Below are positions 27,839 to 36,929 of a stretch of DNA of 64,000 nt, piece after piece. Position 1 is the stretch's first letter. Each line of letters opens with the position of its first letter. The DNA lies in assembly GCA_015689685.1 (NCBI GenBank), contig WVSL01000013.1, positions 50,421 to 114,420 on the forward strand. Direction: 5' to 3'. The translations under genes were made by a program, and so were the position numbers. Under the pieces are notes generated by a model. It saw nothing but the letters and a program-made list of their open reading frames with translations. It ran no database searches and was not told where the DNA came from. Origin of the DNA: Rhodobacterales bacterium HKCCE2091. GTDB taxonomy: Bacteria; Pseudomonadota; Alphaproteobacteria; Rhodobacterales; Rhodobacteraceae.

Positions 27839-28372
27839 ATGTCGCGTATCGGAAAACGACCGGTCGACCTGCCCTCGGGTGTCGAGGCGAAAGTCTCGGG
27901 TCAGACCATCGAGATCAAGGGGCCGAAAGGCACCCGCTCCTTCACCGCCACCGACGACGTCACGCTCGCGGTCGAGGACAACGCCGTGTCGGTCACGCCG
28001 CGCGGCCAGTCCAAGCGCGCCCGCCAGCAGTGGGGGATGTCGCGCACCATGGTCCAGAACCTGGTGACCGGCGTGACCTCGGGCTTTAAGCGCGAGCTTG
28101 AAATCCAGGGCGTCGGCTACCGCGCACAGATGCAGGGCAACACCCTGAAGCTCGCGCTCGGCTACAGCCACGACGTCGATTTCGAAGTGCCGCAGGGGGT
28201 CACCGTGACCTGCCCGAAGCAGACAGAGATCGTCATCGAGGGCAGTGATCAGCAGCTCGTCGGCCAGGTCGCGGCCAACATCCGCGAATGGCGCGCGCCG
28301 GAGCCCTACAAGGGCAAGGGCATCCGCTACAAGGACGAGTACATCTTCCGCAAGGAAGGCAAGAAGAAGTAA
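27839..28372 (+). CDS. rplF: 50S ribosomal protein L6
   Basis: The 177-residue L6 lies near the factor-binding site. It shows the tandem-domain layout: [15 protein letters not shown] at the start and, in the second domain, the L6 signature [14 protein letters not shown] near residue 155. It lies 10 nt after rpsH and 11 nt before rplR. Confidence 0.99.
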   Translation: MSRIGKRPVDLPSGVEAKVSGQTIEIKGPKGTRSFTATDDVTLAVEDNAVSVTPRGQSKRARQQWGMSRTMVQNLVTGVTSGFKRELEIQGVGYRAQMQGNTLKLALGYSHDVDFEVPQGVTVTCPKQTEIVIEGSDQQLVGQVAANIREWRAPEPYKGKGIRYKDEYIFRKEGKKK

Positions 28373-28383
28373 GGGCGACGGAC

Positions 28384-28743
28384 ATGGCACTGACGAAACG
28401 AGAGCTGTTCCAGAAGCGTCGCATGCGCGTCCGGAGCAAACTGAAGGGCCTCGCGGATGGTCGTCCGCGGCTGAGCGTCCATCGGTCGAACAAGAACATC
28501 AGCGTCCAGATCATCGACGACGCGAACGGGGTCACTCTGGCCTCCGCCTCGTCGCTCGAGAAGGACCTCGGTGTGGTCGGCAAGAACAACGCCGACGCGG
28601 CCGCCAAGATCGGCACCGCGATTGCCGAGCGGGCGAAGAAGGCCGGGATCGAGGAATGCTACTTCGACCGCGGCGGCTTCCTCTACCACGGTCGCGTCAA
28701 GGCGCTGGCCGACGCCGCCCGCGAGGCCGGCCTGAAGTTCTGA
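28384..28743 (+). CDS. rplR: 50S ribosomal protein L18
   Basis: The 119-residue L18 binds 5S rRNA with L5. [20 protein letters not shown] and the C-terminal [19 protein letters not shown] are typical. The frame is open earlier, but the ATG at 28384 starts the conserved N terminus [17 protein letters not shown]. Confidence 0.99.
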   Translation: MALTKRELFQKRRMRVRSKLKGLADGRPRLSVHRSNKNISVQIIDDANGVTLASASSLEKDLGVVGKNNADAAAKIGTAIAERAKKAGIEECYFDRGGFLYHGRVKALADAAREAGLKF

Positions 28744-28848
28744 GCGAGGGCGGCCTCCGGGCCGTCCCGATGATCCGGGGGCGCATTCCGCGTCCACCAG
28801 GATCGATGAAATGGCGCCCGGGTTGCGCCGCGACTGGAAGGATGCCGC

Positions 28849-29421
28849 ATGGCAGAACGTGAGAACAGAGGCCGGGGCCGCCGCCGCGACGAGCGCGACG
28901 AGACTCCGGAATTCGCCGACCGCCTGGTCGCGATCAACCGGGTGTCGAAGACGGTGAAGGGCGGCAAGCGCTTCGGCTTCGCGGCGCTCGTGGTGGTCGG
29001 TGACCAGCGCGGCCGCGTCGGCTTCGGCAAGGGCAAGGCCAAGGAGGTCCCCGAGGCGATCCGCAAGGCGACCGAGCAGGCCAAGCGCAACCTGATCCGG
29101 GTTCCGCTCCGCGAGGGCCGCACCCTGCACCACGACATCGAGGGCCATCACGGCGCCGGCAAGGTCGTCATGCGCACGGCCCCGGAAGGGACCGGGATCA
29201 TCGCGGGCGGCCCGATGCGCGCCGTGTTCGAGATGCTCGGCGTCAAGGACGTGGTCGCGAAGTCGACGGGGTCGCAGAACCCCTACAACATGATCCGCGC
29301 CACGCTGAACGGCCTCGGCCGTGAATCGAGCCCGCGGATGGTCGCTGCCCGCCGTGGCAAGAAGGTCGCCGACATCCTGCCCCGCCGGGATGAAGCGCCC
29401 GCCGAGACCGAGGAGGCCTGA
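28849..29421 (+). CDS. rpsE: 30S ribosomal protein S5
   Basis: The 190-residue S5 acts in decoding fidelity and mRNA unwinding. The S5 double-stranded-RNA-binding domain starts at [23 protein letters not shown] (about residue 25) and is followed by the [18 protein letters not shown] segment. The N terminus is Arg/Asp/Glu-rich and longer than in E. coli. A 105-nt gap precedes it, with only a weak GGAAGG site before the ATG. Confidence 0.99.
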   Translation: MAERENRGRGRRRDERDETPEFADRLVAINRVSKTVKGGKRFGFAALVVVGDQRGRVGFGKGKAKEVPEAIRKATEQAKRNLIRVPLREGRTLHHDIEGHHGAGKVVMRTAPEGTGIIAGGPMRAVFEMLGVKDVVAKSTGSQNPYNMIRATLNGLGRESSPRMVAARRGKKVADILPRRDEAPAETEEA

Positions 29422-29426
29422 GGCAG

Positions 29427-29615
29427 ATGGCAAAGACGATCGTCGTGAAGCAGGTCGGTTCCCCGATCCGCCGCCCCGAGATCCAGCGCAAGACGCTGAT
29501 CGGCCTGGGCCTGAACAAGATGCACCGGACCCGCGAACTGGAGGATACCCCCTCCGTCCGCGGCATGATCGCCAAGATTCCGCACCTTGTGGAAATCGTC
29601 GAGGAGCGCGGCTGA
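29427..29615 (+). CDS. rpmD: 50S ribosomal protein L30
   Basis: The 62-residue L30 is complete: [25 protein letters not shown] followed by the [20 protein letters not shown] signature. It starts 5 nt after rpsE. In most bacteria rplO follows; here a terminator and four other genes come first. Confidence 0.98.
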   Translation: MAKTIVVKQVGSPIRRPEIQRKTLIGLGLNKMHRTRELEDTPSVRGMIAKIPHLVEIVEERG

Positions 29616-29642
29616 AGCCGTTCCAGTCGACCGAGATTGGAG

Positions 29643-29674
29643 ACGCCCCGGCCCGATGGCCGGGGCGTTTTTCG
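29643..29674 (+). terminator. Terminator after rpmD
   Basis: An 11-bp perfect stem (ACGCCCCGGCC at 29643-29653 with GGCCGGGGCGT at 29658-29668) and a CGAT loop run into TTTTTCGTT. It is as strong as the rpoC terminator and splits the spc operon between L30 and L15. Confidence 0.95.
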
Positions 29675-29730
29675 TTGTGCGGCCCGAATGCTGAGCCTCC
29701 GGGCGAATGAAGAATTTCCGAATGTAGAGA

Positions 29731-29759
29731 TTGCCACGCAGGGGGAACTTCGCCATCCT
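29731..29759 (+). promoter_or_regulatory. Candidate promoter of the gene at 29795
   Basis: TTGCCA (29731-29736), 17 nt, CATCCT (29754-29759). A leader of about 30 nt contains GGGGGTAG before the ATG. The -10 is weak. Confidence 0.4.
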
Positions 29760-29794
29760 TGGCGGACGGTCACCGGCTCTGGGGGTAGCAGTCG

Positions 29795-30262
29795 ATGCCG
29801 ATCGAATTCTCGACCTGCCTCGAGCGGGACCTGCTATATGCCCGATGGACCGGCATCATCGGGATGCAGGAATTCCTTGGAAATTTCGAGGCTTACGTCT
29901 CCGACAGGCATTACCGGCCGGGGCGGCCCGAACTGGTGGACCTGTCGCGGATGACGGATTTCGACGGCGGCTTCAACACATTCAGCGCCGCGCTGCGGGT
30001 GGTCAACAACCAGGAACCGGGCACCATCGTTCATACGCGGACCGTGCTCTGGGCTCCGAACGATAGCATCTACGGGCTTGGCCGGATGTACCAGCAGCTC
30101 GCCGATCTCGCCGGCGGGATCGAGGTGGAGATCTACCGGACCGAGGCGGGCGCCCTCGGCGCGCTGATGCTGCCCTACGAGACAATCGACTCGCTGCTCG
30201 CCTCGGAAACCTTCCACCCCGCCTCCCGGAACGACGGCCCGCCTAAAGCGACATGCGCGTGA
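29795..30262 (+). CDS. Unrecognised small soluble protein, possibly STAS/SpoIIAA-like
   Basis: The 155-residue protein has no signal peptide or membrane helix. Its alternation of short strands and helices (LLYARWTGIIGMQEFLGNFEAYV; PELVDLSRMTDF; TIVHTRTVLWAPND; EVEIYRTEAGALGAL) recalls SpoIIAA-like/STAS proteins that occur as stand-alone small proteins in alphaproteobacteria, but I cannot confirm it. GGGGGTAGCAG precedes the ATG. Its last 20 bases overlap the 3' end of the convergent pfkB-family gene. Confidence 0.65.
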   Translation: MPIEFSTCLERDLLYARWTGIIGMQEFLGNFEAYVSDRHYRPGRPELVDLSRMTDFDGGFNTFSAALRVVNNQEPGTIVHTRTVLWAPNDSIYGLGRMYQQLADLAGGIEVEIYRTEAGALGALMLPYETIDSLLASETFHPASRNDGPPKATCA

Positions 30263-31187
30263 CCTGCGCGAGGTAGCGCTCGGTCTCCGATCTCCGGCAC
30301 AGTTCGGTCCCCTCGGTCGTCACCGCCGAGGCCGCAGCGGCAGTTCCCCATTCGCAGGCAACCAGCGGCCCCTCTCCGAGGGTCAGGGCAAGCGCGTAGG
30401 CACCGATGAAGCTGTCGCCCGCGCCGACCTTCGACCGCGGCACCACGACCGGCGGCCGCGTCAGCCCGCGCCAGTCGCCGCAGTCGATCACCGTGCCCTG
30501 CGCCCCGGCGGCGATCATCACCACGTCGGACCCGATGCGCCCGCGGATCTCGGTGGCGAGCGCGGCGATCTCGTCGACCCCGACGAGGCTGTGACCGGAC
30601 AGCTCCCGCGCTTCCGCCAGGTCCATCCGCAGCGTGTGCAGCCCGGCGGGCCGGGTCGCGGCGTGTTCCAGCGCCGGGCCGGAGGTGTCGAGGATCATCC
30701 GCCCGCCGCTCGCCTTCACCTCCGGCGCGAGGTCGAGGAAGAAATCCTGCGGCATGCCCGGCGGCAGGCTGCCCGACGGGATCACCAGCGCGCCGGGACG
30801 GATCGCGGCGACGATGGCCGCACGCGCGGTTGCGCAGTCTTCCGCCGTCCAGTCCGGACCGGGCATCATGAACCGGTACTGGAGCCCGTTGGCGTTGTCG
30901 TGGACGGTCGTGGACTGCCGGGTCGGGTAGTCGATGCCGAGCGATTCCGGCTCCAGCCCCTCGTCGCGCAGCAGCCGGACAAGTTCAGCCCCCGTCGCGC
31001 CGCCATAGGCGATCAGCGTGTGGCTGGTCCCGCCGAGGTTGGCGATGGCACGGCTGACGTTCACCCCGCCGCCGCCGGGATGCACCACGGGCGCGGTGCA
31101 GCGCAGCTTCTGGTCGGGGATCACCGCCGGGGCCGAGGTCGACAGGTCGAGCGCGGGGTTCACGGTGATGGTGATGATCTCGGTCAT
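30243..31187 (-). CDS. pfkB: PfkB-family sugar-phosphate kinase (1-phosphofructokinase/6-phosphofructokinase II type)
   Basis: The 314-residue kinase starts MTEIITITVNPALDLSTSAP, the opening shared by Pfk-2 and FruK, and carries the substrate-site motif GGGGVNVSRAIANLGG (residues 37-52) and the PfkB signature with catalytic Asp in KVGAGDSFIGAYAL near residue 255. It should phosphorylate fructose 6-phosphate, fructose 1-phosphate or tagatose 6-phosphate; no PTS or fru genes are nearby to decide, so the symbol is tentative. It converges with the small gene at 29795 and overlaps it by 20 nt. Confidence 0.9.
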   Translation of the reverse strand: MTEIITITVNPALDLSTSAPAVIPDQKLRCTAPVVHPGGGGVNVSRAIANLGGTSHTLIAYGGATGAELVRLLRDEGLEPESLGIDYPTRQSTTVHDNANGLQYRFMMPGPDWTAEDCATARAAIVAAIRPGALVIPSGSLPPGMPQDFFLDLAPEVKASGGRMILDTSGPALEHAATRPAGLHTLRMDLAEARELSGHSLVGVDEIAALATEIRGRIGSDVVMIAAGAQGTVIDCGDWRGLTRPPVVVPRSKVGAGDSFIGAYALALTLGEGPLVACEWGTAAAASAVTTEGTELCRRSETERYLAQVTRMSL

Positions 31188-31234
31188 GTCCCGGTGACGG
31201 TAATGCGCCGCCCCCGCGAAGGAAAGCGGGGGAG

Positions 31235-31262
31235 TTGGCCGGGGCGGACGCCGCACTACCTT
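31235..31262 (+). promoter_or_regulatory. Candidate promoter of the metallo-hydrolase gene
   Basis: TTGGCC (31235-31240), 16 nt, TACCTT (31257-31262), 34 nt before the ATG. The region 31188-31296 also holds a hairpin CCCCCGC/GCGGGGG (31211-31217 with 31226-31232) between the divergent pfkB and metallo-hydrolase genes. Confidence 0.4.
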
Positions 31263-31296
31263 TGGCGGGAACGGACCCCGACAGGAAGGATATCCG

Positions 31297-32061
31297 ATGC
31301 CCCAGACACGCCGCAGCTTTCTCGTGACCGCAGCCGCCGCCGGCAGCGTGACGTTCCTGCCCTACAGGCTTCGCGCGGAGGCGCATGGCGGGGCCGACAG
31401 CTTCGAGACCCCGGACGGCCCGGTCACGGTTCACCCGATCCGCCATGCCTCCGTCGTGCTGGAAACCCCGATGGGGACGATCTACGCCGATCCCGTCGGC
31501 GACCCGTCGCTCTACGAGGGCCTTCCGCCCGCCGACCTGATCCTCATTACCCACGAACACGGCGACCACTTCAACGCCGACACGCTGTCCGCGCTGATGG
31601 GCGAGGGCACGCACCTCGTGACGAACGAGGCGGTGGCCGGGATGCTGCCCGAGGGCATGACGGCCGAGGCGATGGCGAACGGCGACGAGACCGAGTGGAA
31701 CGGCGTCGCGATCAGCGCGATCCCCGCCCACAACCTGACCGAGGGCCGGATGCAGTTCCACCCTGAGGGCCGGGACAACGGCTACGTTCTCGATCTCGGC
31801 GGCTTCCGCATCTACCTGTCGGGCGACACCGAGGACGTGCCGGAAATGCGGGCGCTCGAGAACATCGATCTCGCCTTCGTCTGCATGGTGCTGCCCTACA
31901 CGATGGACGCGGAACAGGCGGCCTCGGCGGTGCAGGAATTCGCGCCGACCTACGTCTATCCCTACCACTACATGGCCGACCAAGGCGGCCAGGACCCCGA
32001 GGCCTTCGCCGAGATGGTCGGGGACGCGTCCGAGGTGAAATTCGGCCCCTGGTACGGCTGA
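31297..32061 (+). CDS. Exported metallo-beta-lactamase-fold hydrolase (UlaG-like)
   Basis: The 254-residue protein begins with a Tat signal (TRRSFLVTAAAAG, residues 4-16, cleavage probably before residue 30). The mature part has the MBL-fold metal motif HEHGDH at residues 86-91, a further His in AHNLTEGRMQ, the SGDTED aspartate motif and a late VYPYHYM histidine. It resembles UlaG-type lactone or small-ester hydrolases acting in the periplasm. GGAAGG precedes the ATG. Its 3' end faces the intradiol dioxygenase gene across a strong hairpin. Confidence 0.9.
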   Translation: MPQTRRSFLVTAAAAGSVTFLPYRLRAEAHGGADSFETPDGPVTVHPIRHASVVLETPMGTIYADPVGDPSLYEGLPPADLILITHEHGDHFNADTLSALMGEGTHLVTNEAVAGMLPEGMTAEAMANGDETEWNGVAISAIPAHNLTEGRMQFHPEGRDNGYVLDLGGFRIYLSGDTEDVPEMRALENIDLAFVCMVLPYTMDAEQAASAVQEFAPTYVYPYHYMADQGGQDPEAFAEMVGDASEVKFGPWYG

Positions 32062-32071
32062 CCCCGCGACG

Positions 32072-32102
32072 GGGGCGGCGGTGGCGATCGTGCCGCCGCC
32101 CC
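32072..32102. terminator. Hairpin between convergent genes
   Basis: A 10-bp GC stem GGGGCGGCGG/CCGCCGCCCC (32072-32081 with 32093-32102) with an 11-nt loop lies between two converging genes. No T-run is present, so it may work as a bidirectional Rho-assisted stop. Confidence 0.5.
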
Positions 32103-32118
32103 GCGCATCCGGTCGGGC

Positions 32119-32820
32119 CTAGGTCGCGCCGGGGCTCACCCCCACGATGAGCTGGACGAGGTAGCGCGTCTCCTCCTCCTTCACGTTGGCGTAGGAGGCA
32201 TAGGTCGCCCGCGCCGCGATCCCGTCATTGCCGTTCAGCGTGTCGCGGTTGCTGTCGCGCAGGTAGGCGCCCGCGTTCTCGTAGAGGTACTGGGACAGCG
32301 CGTCGGGCAGGAAGATCTGGCCCGTGAGAACCCGGGCTTCGTCCAGCCAGACCTTGTAGTGGATATGGGTGGTGCGGCCGCGGTACCAGCCGGGATAGAT
32401 CGTGTCGAACTCGACCACCCCGGTCTCGTCGGCGACCTGGGTGCCGCGCAGGAACGTCTCCCCCGCCTCGCTGTCCTGCCCCGGCTCGCTGCCTCCGAAG
32501 GACGAGTAGATGCCCTGCGCGTCGCAATGCCAGACATCGACCCGGGCCTCCGGCAGCGGCCGGCAGGCGGGATCGACCACCTGCAGCCGCAACAGCACCG
32601 GAACCCCGTCGCGGTCCTCGCGGATGTCGCGGCGGACGAGCATGTCGGACAGGTAGTACGGCCCCTCCGTGGTCTCAGGCATCAGCGCGCAGACGCCGGT
32701 GTCGGGCAGCAGGTATCCGGTCTGCGCGGGCAGCGCCTGGGGCAGGGCGAGCCCCGTCGCGGTGACGGCGATCCCGGTCAGTGCGCCGCGCCGGGTCAGG
32801 AGGTGGTCGGGTCTTTTCAT
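32119..32820 (-). CDS. Exported intradiol ring-cleavage dioxygenase-like protein
   Basis: The 233-residue protein has an N-terminal Tat-type signal (LTRRGALTGIAVTATGLALPQALPA, residues 8-32). The Fe(III) ligands of protocatechuate/catechol dioxygenases are all present: Tyr in TTEGPYY (55/56), Tyr in YPGWYRGRTTHIHYK and the two His of the HIH triplet in the same stretch. Secreted intradiol dioxygenases of this short type are known in bacteria, but their natural substrate is uncertain; no catechol-pathway genes are adjacent. GAGG precedes the ATG. Confidence 0.88.
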   Translation of the reverse strand: MKRPDHLLTRRGALTGIAVTATGLALPQALPAQTGYLLPDTGVCALMPETTEGPYYLSDMLVRRDIREDRDGVPVLLRLQVVDPACRPLPEARVDVWHCDAQGIYSSFGGSEPGQDSEAGETFLRGTQVADETGVVEFDTIYPGWYRGRTTHIHYKVWLDEARVLTGQIFLPDALSQYLYENAGAYLRDSNRDTLNGNDGIAARATYASYANVKEEETRYLVQLIVGVSPGAT

Positions 32821-33029
32821 GCCGTTTGCCTCGTATCCTGTTGTGGTCGGTCAGATGGGGAGCCGGCCCGGCCCTGCCAACGCGGCGCGCACGGCATGAG
32901 CGGCCGACCGCCTGAACCCGCCGCACCGGCGGTGGGTCGGGAACCTTCACGGACCGGCCGCGCCGATCCGTCGCCCGGCTGGCCGGCAGGTGGCGGTTCC
33001 GGGCCCCGGCCGCGGCCGACATCGCGCCC

Positions 33030-33058
33030 TTGATCCCGCGCGGCAAGGCGCGTATACG
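33030..33058 (+). promoter_or_regulatory. Promoter of rplO
   Basis: TTGATC (33030-33035), 17 nt, TATACG (33053-33058); the -10 is the same as that of the str promoter. It lies in the 332-nt stretch between the intradiol dioxygenase gene and rplO, in which I see nothing else apart from GC-rich spacer. The leader is about 90 nt. Confidence 0.75.
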
Positions 33059-33152
33059 CCGCCGGTGGCCCCGCGGGGGCCCGTTCCAGACAACCGAAAA
33101 GCCGCGTGTGGCCCACCTCGCTTCGGGGCCATTTCCGGCAAGGAGAAGCGAC

Positions 33153-33629
33153 ATGAAACTCAATGAACTCCGGGACAATCCCGGCGCCACGAAGAAGGCC
33201 AAGCGCATCGGCCGCGGCCCCGGCTCCGGCAAGGGCAAGACCGCCGGGCGCGGCATCAAGGGCCAGAAATCGCGTTCGGGCGTGGCGATCAACGCCTACG
33301 AGGGCGGCCAGATGCCGCTCTACCAGCGCCTTCCCAAGCGCGGTTTCACCAACCCGAACCGCAAGAATTTCGCGGTCGTGAACCTGGGCCTGATCCAGAA
33401 GTTCGTGGAAGCCGGCAAGCTCGACGCCAAGGCGGAGATCACCGAGGACGCGCTGGTCGCGTCGGGTCTCGTCCGCCGCAAGCGCGACGGCGTGCGCGTG
33501 CTGGCGAAGGGCGACATCTCGTCCAAGCTGAACATCTCGGTCACCGGCGCGTCGCGCGCCGCGGTCGAGGCGGTGGAAAAGGCGGGCGGCAGCCTGACCG
33601 TCACCGGCGCCGCAGCCGCCGCGGAGTGA
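33153..33629 (+). CDS. rplO: 50S ribosomal protein L15
   Basis: The 158-residue L15 is a late 50S assembly protein. [34 protein letters not shown] and KRGFTNPNR mark it. AAGGAGAAG precedes the ATG at 33153; the upstream open frame is spurious. It is followed after 127 nt by secY, which has its own promoter-like sequence. Confidence 0.99.
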   Translation: MKLNELRDNPGATKKAKRIGRGPGSGKGKTAGRGIKGQKSRSGVAINAYEGGQMPLYQRLPKRGFTNPNRKNFAVVNLGLIQKFVEAGKLDAKAEITEDALVASGLVRRKRDGVRVLAKGDISSKLNISVTGASRAAVEAVEKAGGSLTVTGAAAAAE

Positions 33630-33661
33630 CCGCGAGGCGCGGGAACGTGACCCCGCGTCGC

Positions 33662-33690
33662 TTGTGACCCGCGCCCCCGAGGTCTACATG
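33662..33690 (+). promoter_or_regulatory. Promoter of secY-adk
   Basis: TTGTGA (33662-33667), 17 nt, TACATG (33685-33690), about 60 nt before the secY start. No terminator separates it from rplO, so it probably boosts rather than replaces read-through. Confidence 0.5.
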
Positions 33691-33756
33691 GGGCGCGGGA
33701 CCCGTTCTTGACCAAGCCGGCGGGCCGACCGCCGGCGCCAGCCAGAGAGACGCCAT

Positions 33757-35133
33757 ATGGCATCAGCAGCCGAACAGATGGCCGCCAACATGAGCTGGAG
33801 CGCGTTCGGCAAGGCGACCGAACTGCGCCAGCGCATCTTCTTCACCATCGGTCTCCTGATCATCTACCGGGTCGGGACCTACATCCCGGTGCCGGGGATC
33901 GACGGGATCGCGCTGCAGAGCTTCTTCGAGGACGCGGCCGGCGGCATCGGCGGCGTGCTGAACATGTTCACCGGCGGCGCGCTCAGCCGGATGGGCGTCT
34001 TCGCGCTCGGCATCATGCCCTACATCTCGGCCTCGATCATCGTGCAGCTGATGTCGGCGATGCTGCCGCACTTCGAGAACCTCAAGAAGGAAGGCGAGCA
34101 GGGCCGCAAGAAGCTGAACCAGTACACCCGCTACGGCGCGGTGGCGCTGGCGGCGTTCCAGGCCTACGGCATCGCCGTGTCGCTGGAAAACGGCGACCTC
34201 GCCTCCGATCCCGGCTGGTTCTTCCGCGCCGCCTGCGTGATCACGCTGGTCGGCGGCACCATGTTCCTGCTGTGGCTCGGCGAGCAGATCACCTCCCGCG
34301 GGATCGGCAACGGCGTGTCGCTCATCATCTTCGTCGGCATCGTGGCCGAGATCCCGCGTGCGCTGGCGCAATTCTTCGAACAGGGCCAGTCCGGCGCGCT
34401 GTCGACCGGCGCGATCCTCGGGGTTCTCGCGATGCTCGCGGGGACACTGACCTTCGTCGTGTTCATGGAGCGGTCGCTGAGGAAGATCCACATCCAGTAC
34501 CCGCGCCGCCAGGTCGGCATGAAGGTCTATGACGGCGGATCGTCGCACCTGCCGGTCAAGGTGAACCCGGCCGGCGTCATCCCGGCGATCTTCGCCTCGT
34601 CGCTGCTGCTGCTGCCGACGACGCTCTCGACCTTCTCGGGCGGCGCAGGGACCGGCCCGGTGATGAGCTGGATCCTCGCCAACTTCGGGCCGGGGCAGCC
34701 GCTCTACCTGATCTTCTTCGCGGCGATGATCATCTTCTTCACCTACTTCTACACGCTCAACGTGTCGTTCAAGACCGACGACGTGGCCGACAACCTGAAG
34801 AACCAGAACGGCTTCATCCCCGGCATCCGGCCTGGCAAGCGCACCGCGGAATACCTCGAATACGTGGTGACCCGCGTGCTCGTGCTCGGCTCCGCCTACC
34901 TCGCGCTGGTCTGTCTCCTGCCCGAGATCGTGCGGTCCAACCTCGCCATCAACGCCTATTTCGGCGGTACCTCGATCCTCATCATCGTTTCGGTGGGTAT
35001 GGACACGGTGCAGCAAATCCAGTCTCATCTGCTGGCCCACCAGTACGAAGGGCTGATCGAAAAGTCGCAACTCCGCGGACGCAGAAGCCGCAAGAGCGGC
35101 GGAAGCGGACGGAAGGGACCTCAGCGGCGATGA
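33757..35133 (+). CDS. secY: Preprotein translocase subunit SecY
   Basis: The 458-residue channel subunit has ten hydrophobic segments. Diagnostic elements are the plug-preceding [13 protein letters not shown] (about residues 36-48), [18 protein letters not shown] in TM2, and the cytosolic loop with [29 protein letters not shown]. The tail is basic ([18 protein letters not shown]). It forms the Sec pore with SecE and SecG. Its TGA overlaps the adk ATG (ATGA). Confidence 0.99.
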   Translation: MASAAEQMAANMSWSAFGKATELRQRIFFTIGLLIIYRVGTYIPVPGIDGIALQSFFEDAAGGIGGVLNMFTGGALSRMGVFALGIMPYISASIIVQLMSAMLPHFENLKKEGEQGRKKLNQYTRYGAVALAAFQAYGIAVSLENGDLASDPGWFFRAACVITLVGGTMFLLWLGEQITSRGIGNGVSLIIFVGIVAEIPRALAQFFEQGQSGALSTGAILGVLAMLAGTLTFVVFMERSLRKIHIQYPRRQVGMKVYDGGSSHLPVKVNPAGVIPAIFASSLLLLPTTLSTFSGGAGTGPVMSWILANFGPGQPLYLIFFAAMIIFFTYFYTLNVSFKTDDVADNLKNQNGFIPGIRPGKRTAEYLEYVVTRVLVLGSAYLALVCLLPEIVRSNLAINAYFGGTSILIIVSVGMDTVQQIQSHLLAHQYEGLIEKSQLRGRRSRKSGGSGRKGPQRR

Positions 35134-35783
35134 TGAACGTCATTCTGCTCGGGCCGCCGGGGGCCGGCAAAGGCACCCAGGCGCGCATTCTCGTTGACGG
35201 TCGCGGCATGGTGCAGCTCTCCACGGGCGACATGCTGCGCGCGGCCAAGGACAGCGGCACGCCGCTCGGGCAGAAGGTGGCGGGTGTCATGGCCCGCGGC
35301 GAACTGGTGACGGACGAGATCGTCATCGGCCTGATCGAGGAGCATCTCCGCGAACAGACCGACGCGCCGGGGTTCATCTTCGACGGCTTCCCGCGCACCC
35401 TGGCCCAGGCCGACGCGCTCGGGCTCCTGCTGTCGCGGCTCGGCCGCCGGCTCGACGCCGTGATCGTGATGGAAGTCGACGACACCGCGCTGGTGGAACG
35501 GATCACCGCGCGGTCGACCTGCGGCTCCTGCGGCGAGGTCTACAACGACCAGACCAAGCCGATCCCGGCCGACGGCAAGTGCTCCAACTGCGGCGGCACC
35601 GAGTTCAAGCGCCGGGCCGACGACAACGAGGAAAGCCTGCGCACCCGGCTGCTCGCCTACTACAAGGAAACCTCGCCGCTGATCGGCTACTACCACGCCA
35701 AGGGCGACCTGTTCCGGGTCGACGGCCTGGGCGAGATCGACGAGGTTTCGGCGGCGATCGGCAAGGTTCTCGACAACCTCTGA
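35130..35783 (+). CDS. adk: Adenylate kinase, zinc-lid form
   Basis: The 217-residue enzyme interconverts ATP, ADP and AMP. The P-loop is GPPGAGKGT at residues 8-16. The lid holds four cysteines C131, C134, C151 and C154, a structural zinc site typical of Gram-positive and many alphaproteobacterial enzymes. Two ATG codons stand in tandem (35130 and 35133); the first overlaps the secY stop and was chosen. Confidence 0.99.
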   Translation: MMNVILLGPPGAGKGTQARILVDGRGMVQLSTGDMLRAAKDSGTPLGQKVAGVMARGELVTDEIVIGLIEEHLREQTDAPGFIFDGFPRTLAQADALGLLLSRLGRRLDAVIVMEVDDTALVERITARSTCGSCGEVYNDQTKPIPADGKCSNCGGTEFKRRADDNEESLRTRLLAYYKETSPLIGYYHAKGDLFRVDGLGEIDEVSAAIGKVLDNL

Positions 35784-35859
35784 GGTCGCTTTCGCCGGGG
35801 CGCCGGCACCTGTCTGCACCGGGTCCGGGGCATCCTGCCGCGGCGGGCCGATTTTGGCC

Positions 35860-35888
35860 TTGACGGCCCAATCGAATCTACATACCTA
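35860..35888 (+). promoter_or_regulatory. Promoter of the alpha operon (rpsM)
   Basis: TTGACG (35860-35865), 17 nt, TACCTA (35883-35888), followed by a long leader of about 150 nt. The leader is large enough for the S4-type translational control known in E. coli, though I could not make out a defined pseudoknot. Confidence 0.6.
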
Positions 35889-36043
35889 CCCCCATCTTGG
35901 CATGAGACCGCCCTGCGAATACGGGATTTCCCCCGGTTCACGGCCGGTGTCGGCAGGATCAGCCCGGGGCGACCCCGCCCGCGGGCTTCCGTTGTGAAAA
36001 AAGGGCCTGGCGTTACGGGCTCGCAACCAGAGGACGAGATCAC

Positions 36044-36412
36044 TTGGCACGTATCGCAGGGGTGAACATCCCCACCGCAAAGCGCGTTCCCATCGCGCTC
36101 ACCTACATCACCGGCATCGGCCAGGCATCGGCCTACCAGATCTGCGAAGCCGTCGGCATCGACGCATCGCGCCGGGTCAACGAGCTGTCGGACAGCGAAG
36201 TGCTCCAGATCCGCGAGCACATCGACGCCAACTACACCGTCGAAGGCGACCTGCGCCGCGAGACGCAGATGAACATCAAGCGCCTGATGGACCTCGGCTG
36301 CTACCGTGGCCTGCGCCACCGCCGCAACCTGCCCGTGCGCGGTCAGCGCACCCACACCAACGCCCGCACCCGCAAGGGCCCGGCGAAGCCGATCGCCGGC
36401 AAGAAGAAGTAA
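36044..36412 (+). CDS. rpsM: 30S ribosomal protein S13, TTG start
   Basis: The 122-residue S13 contacts S19 and the A- and P-site tRNAs. The conserved opening [22 protein letters not shown] requires the TTG at 36044 as start codon, since no ATG or GTG lies at the right place; AGAGGACGAG precedes it by a suitable distance. [25 protein letters not shown] is intact at the C terminus. rpsK follows after 15 nt. The rare start codon may lower initiation and help balance or feedback control. Confidence 0.98.
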   Translation: MARIAGVNIPTAKRVPIALTYITGIGQASAYQICEAVGIDASRRVNELSDSEVLQIREHIDANYTVEGDLRRETQMNIKRLMDLGCYRGLRHRRNLPVRGQRTHTNARTRKGPAKPIAGKKK

Positions 36413-36427
36413 GGGAGGGCAGTACCG

Positions 36428-36817
36428 ATGGCTCGTGATACCCGCCGCGTCAAGCGCAAGGTTTCCAAGAACATCGCCGCAGGCGTGGCGCATGTGAACT
36501 CGTCGTTCAACAATACCAAGATTCTCATCTCGGACGTGCAGGGCAACGCGATCTCGTGGTCGTCCGCCGGCACGATGGGCTTCAAGGGCTCGCGCAAGTC
36601 GACCCCCTACGCCGCGCAGATGGCCGCGGAGGACGCGGGCAAGAAGGCGCAGGAACACGGCGTGAAGACGCTGGAGGTCGAGGTGCAGGGTCCGGGTTCG
36701 GGCCGCGAGTCGGCGCTGCGCGCGCTGGCTGCCTGCGGCTTCCAGATCACCTCGATCCGCGACGTGACCCCGATCGCCCACAACGGGTGCCGACCGCCGA
36801 AGCGCCGCCGCGTGTGA
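36428..36817 (+). CDS. rpsK: 30S ribosomal protein S11
   Basis: The 129-residue S11 lines the mRNA exit platform. [19 protein letters not shown] and [42 protein letters not shown] are diagnostic. AGGGAGGG precedes the ATG. Confidence 0.99.
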   Translation: MARDTRRVKRKVSKNIAAGVAHVNSSFNNTKILISDVQGNAISWSSAGTMGFKGSRKSTPYAAQMAAEDAGKKAQEHGVKTLEVEVQGPGSGRESALRALAACGFQITSIRDVTPIAHNGCRPPKRRRV

Positions 36818-36835
36818 CGCCGGAAATTTGAGACC

Positions 36836-36859
36836 CGGGCCGCGTTCCCACGCGGCCCG
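36836..36859. promoter_or_regulatory. Perfect 10-bp hairpin in the rpsK-rpoA gap
   Basis: CGGGCCGCGT (36836-36845) pairs with ACGCGGCCCG (36850-36859) around TCCC. No T-run follows. It may act as an mRNA-processing or stability element that sets the rpsK/rpoA ratio. Confidence 0.5.
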
Positions 36860-36929
36860 CGTTCGTCATTTCGACCCTCGAGCGTCCGGGGCCCCGGGAT
36901 CGGCCCAGGACAGGAATGGAGGCCAGACG

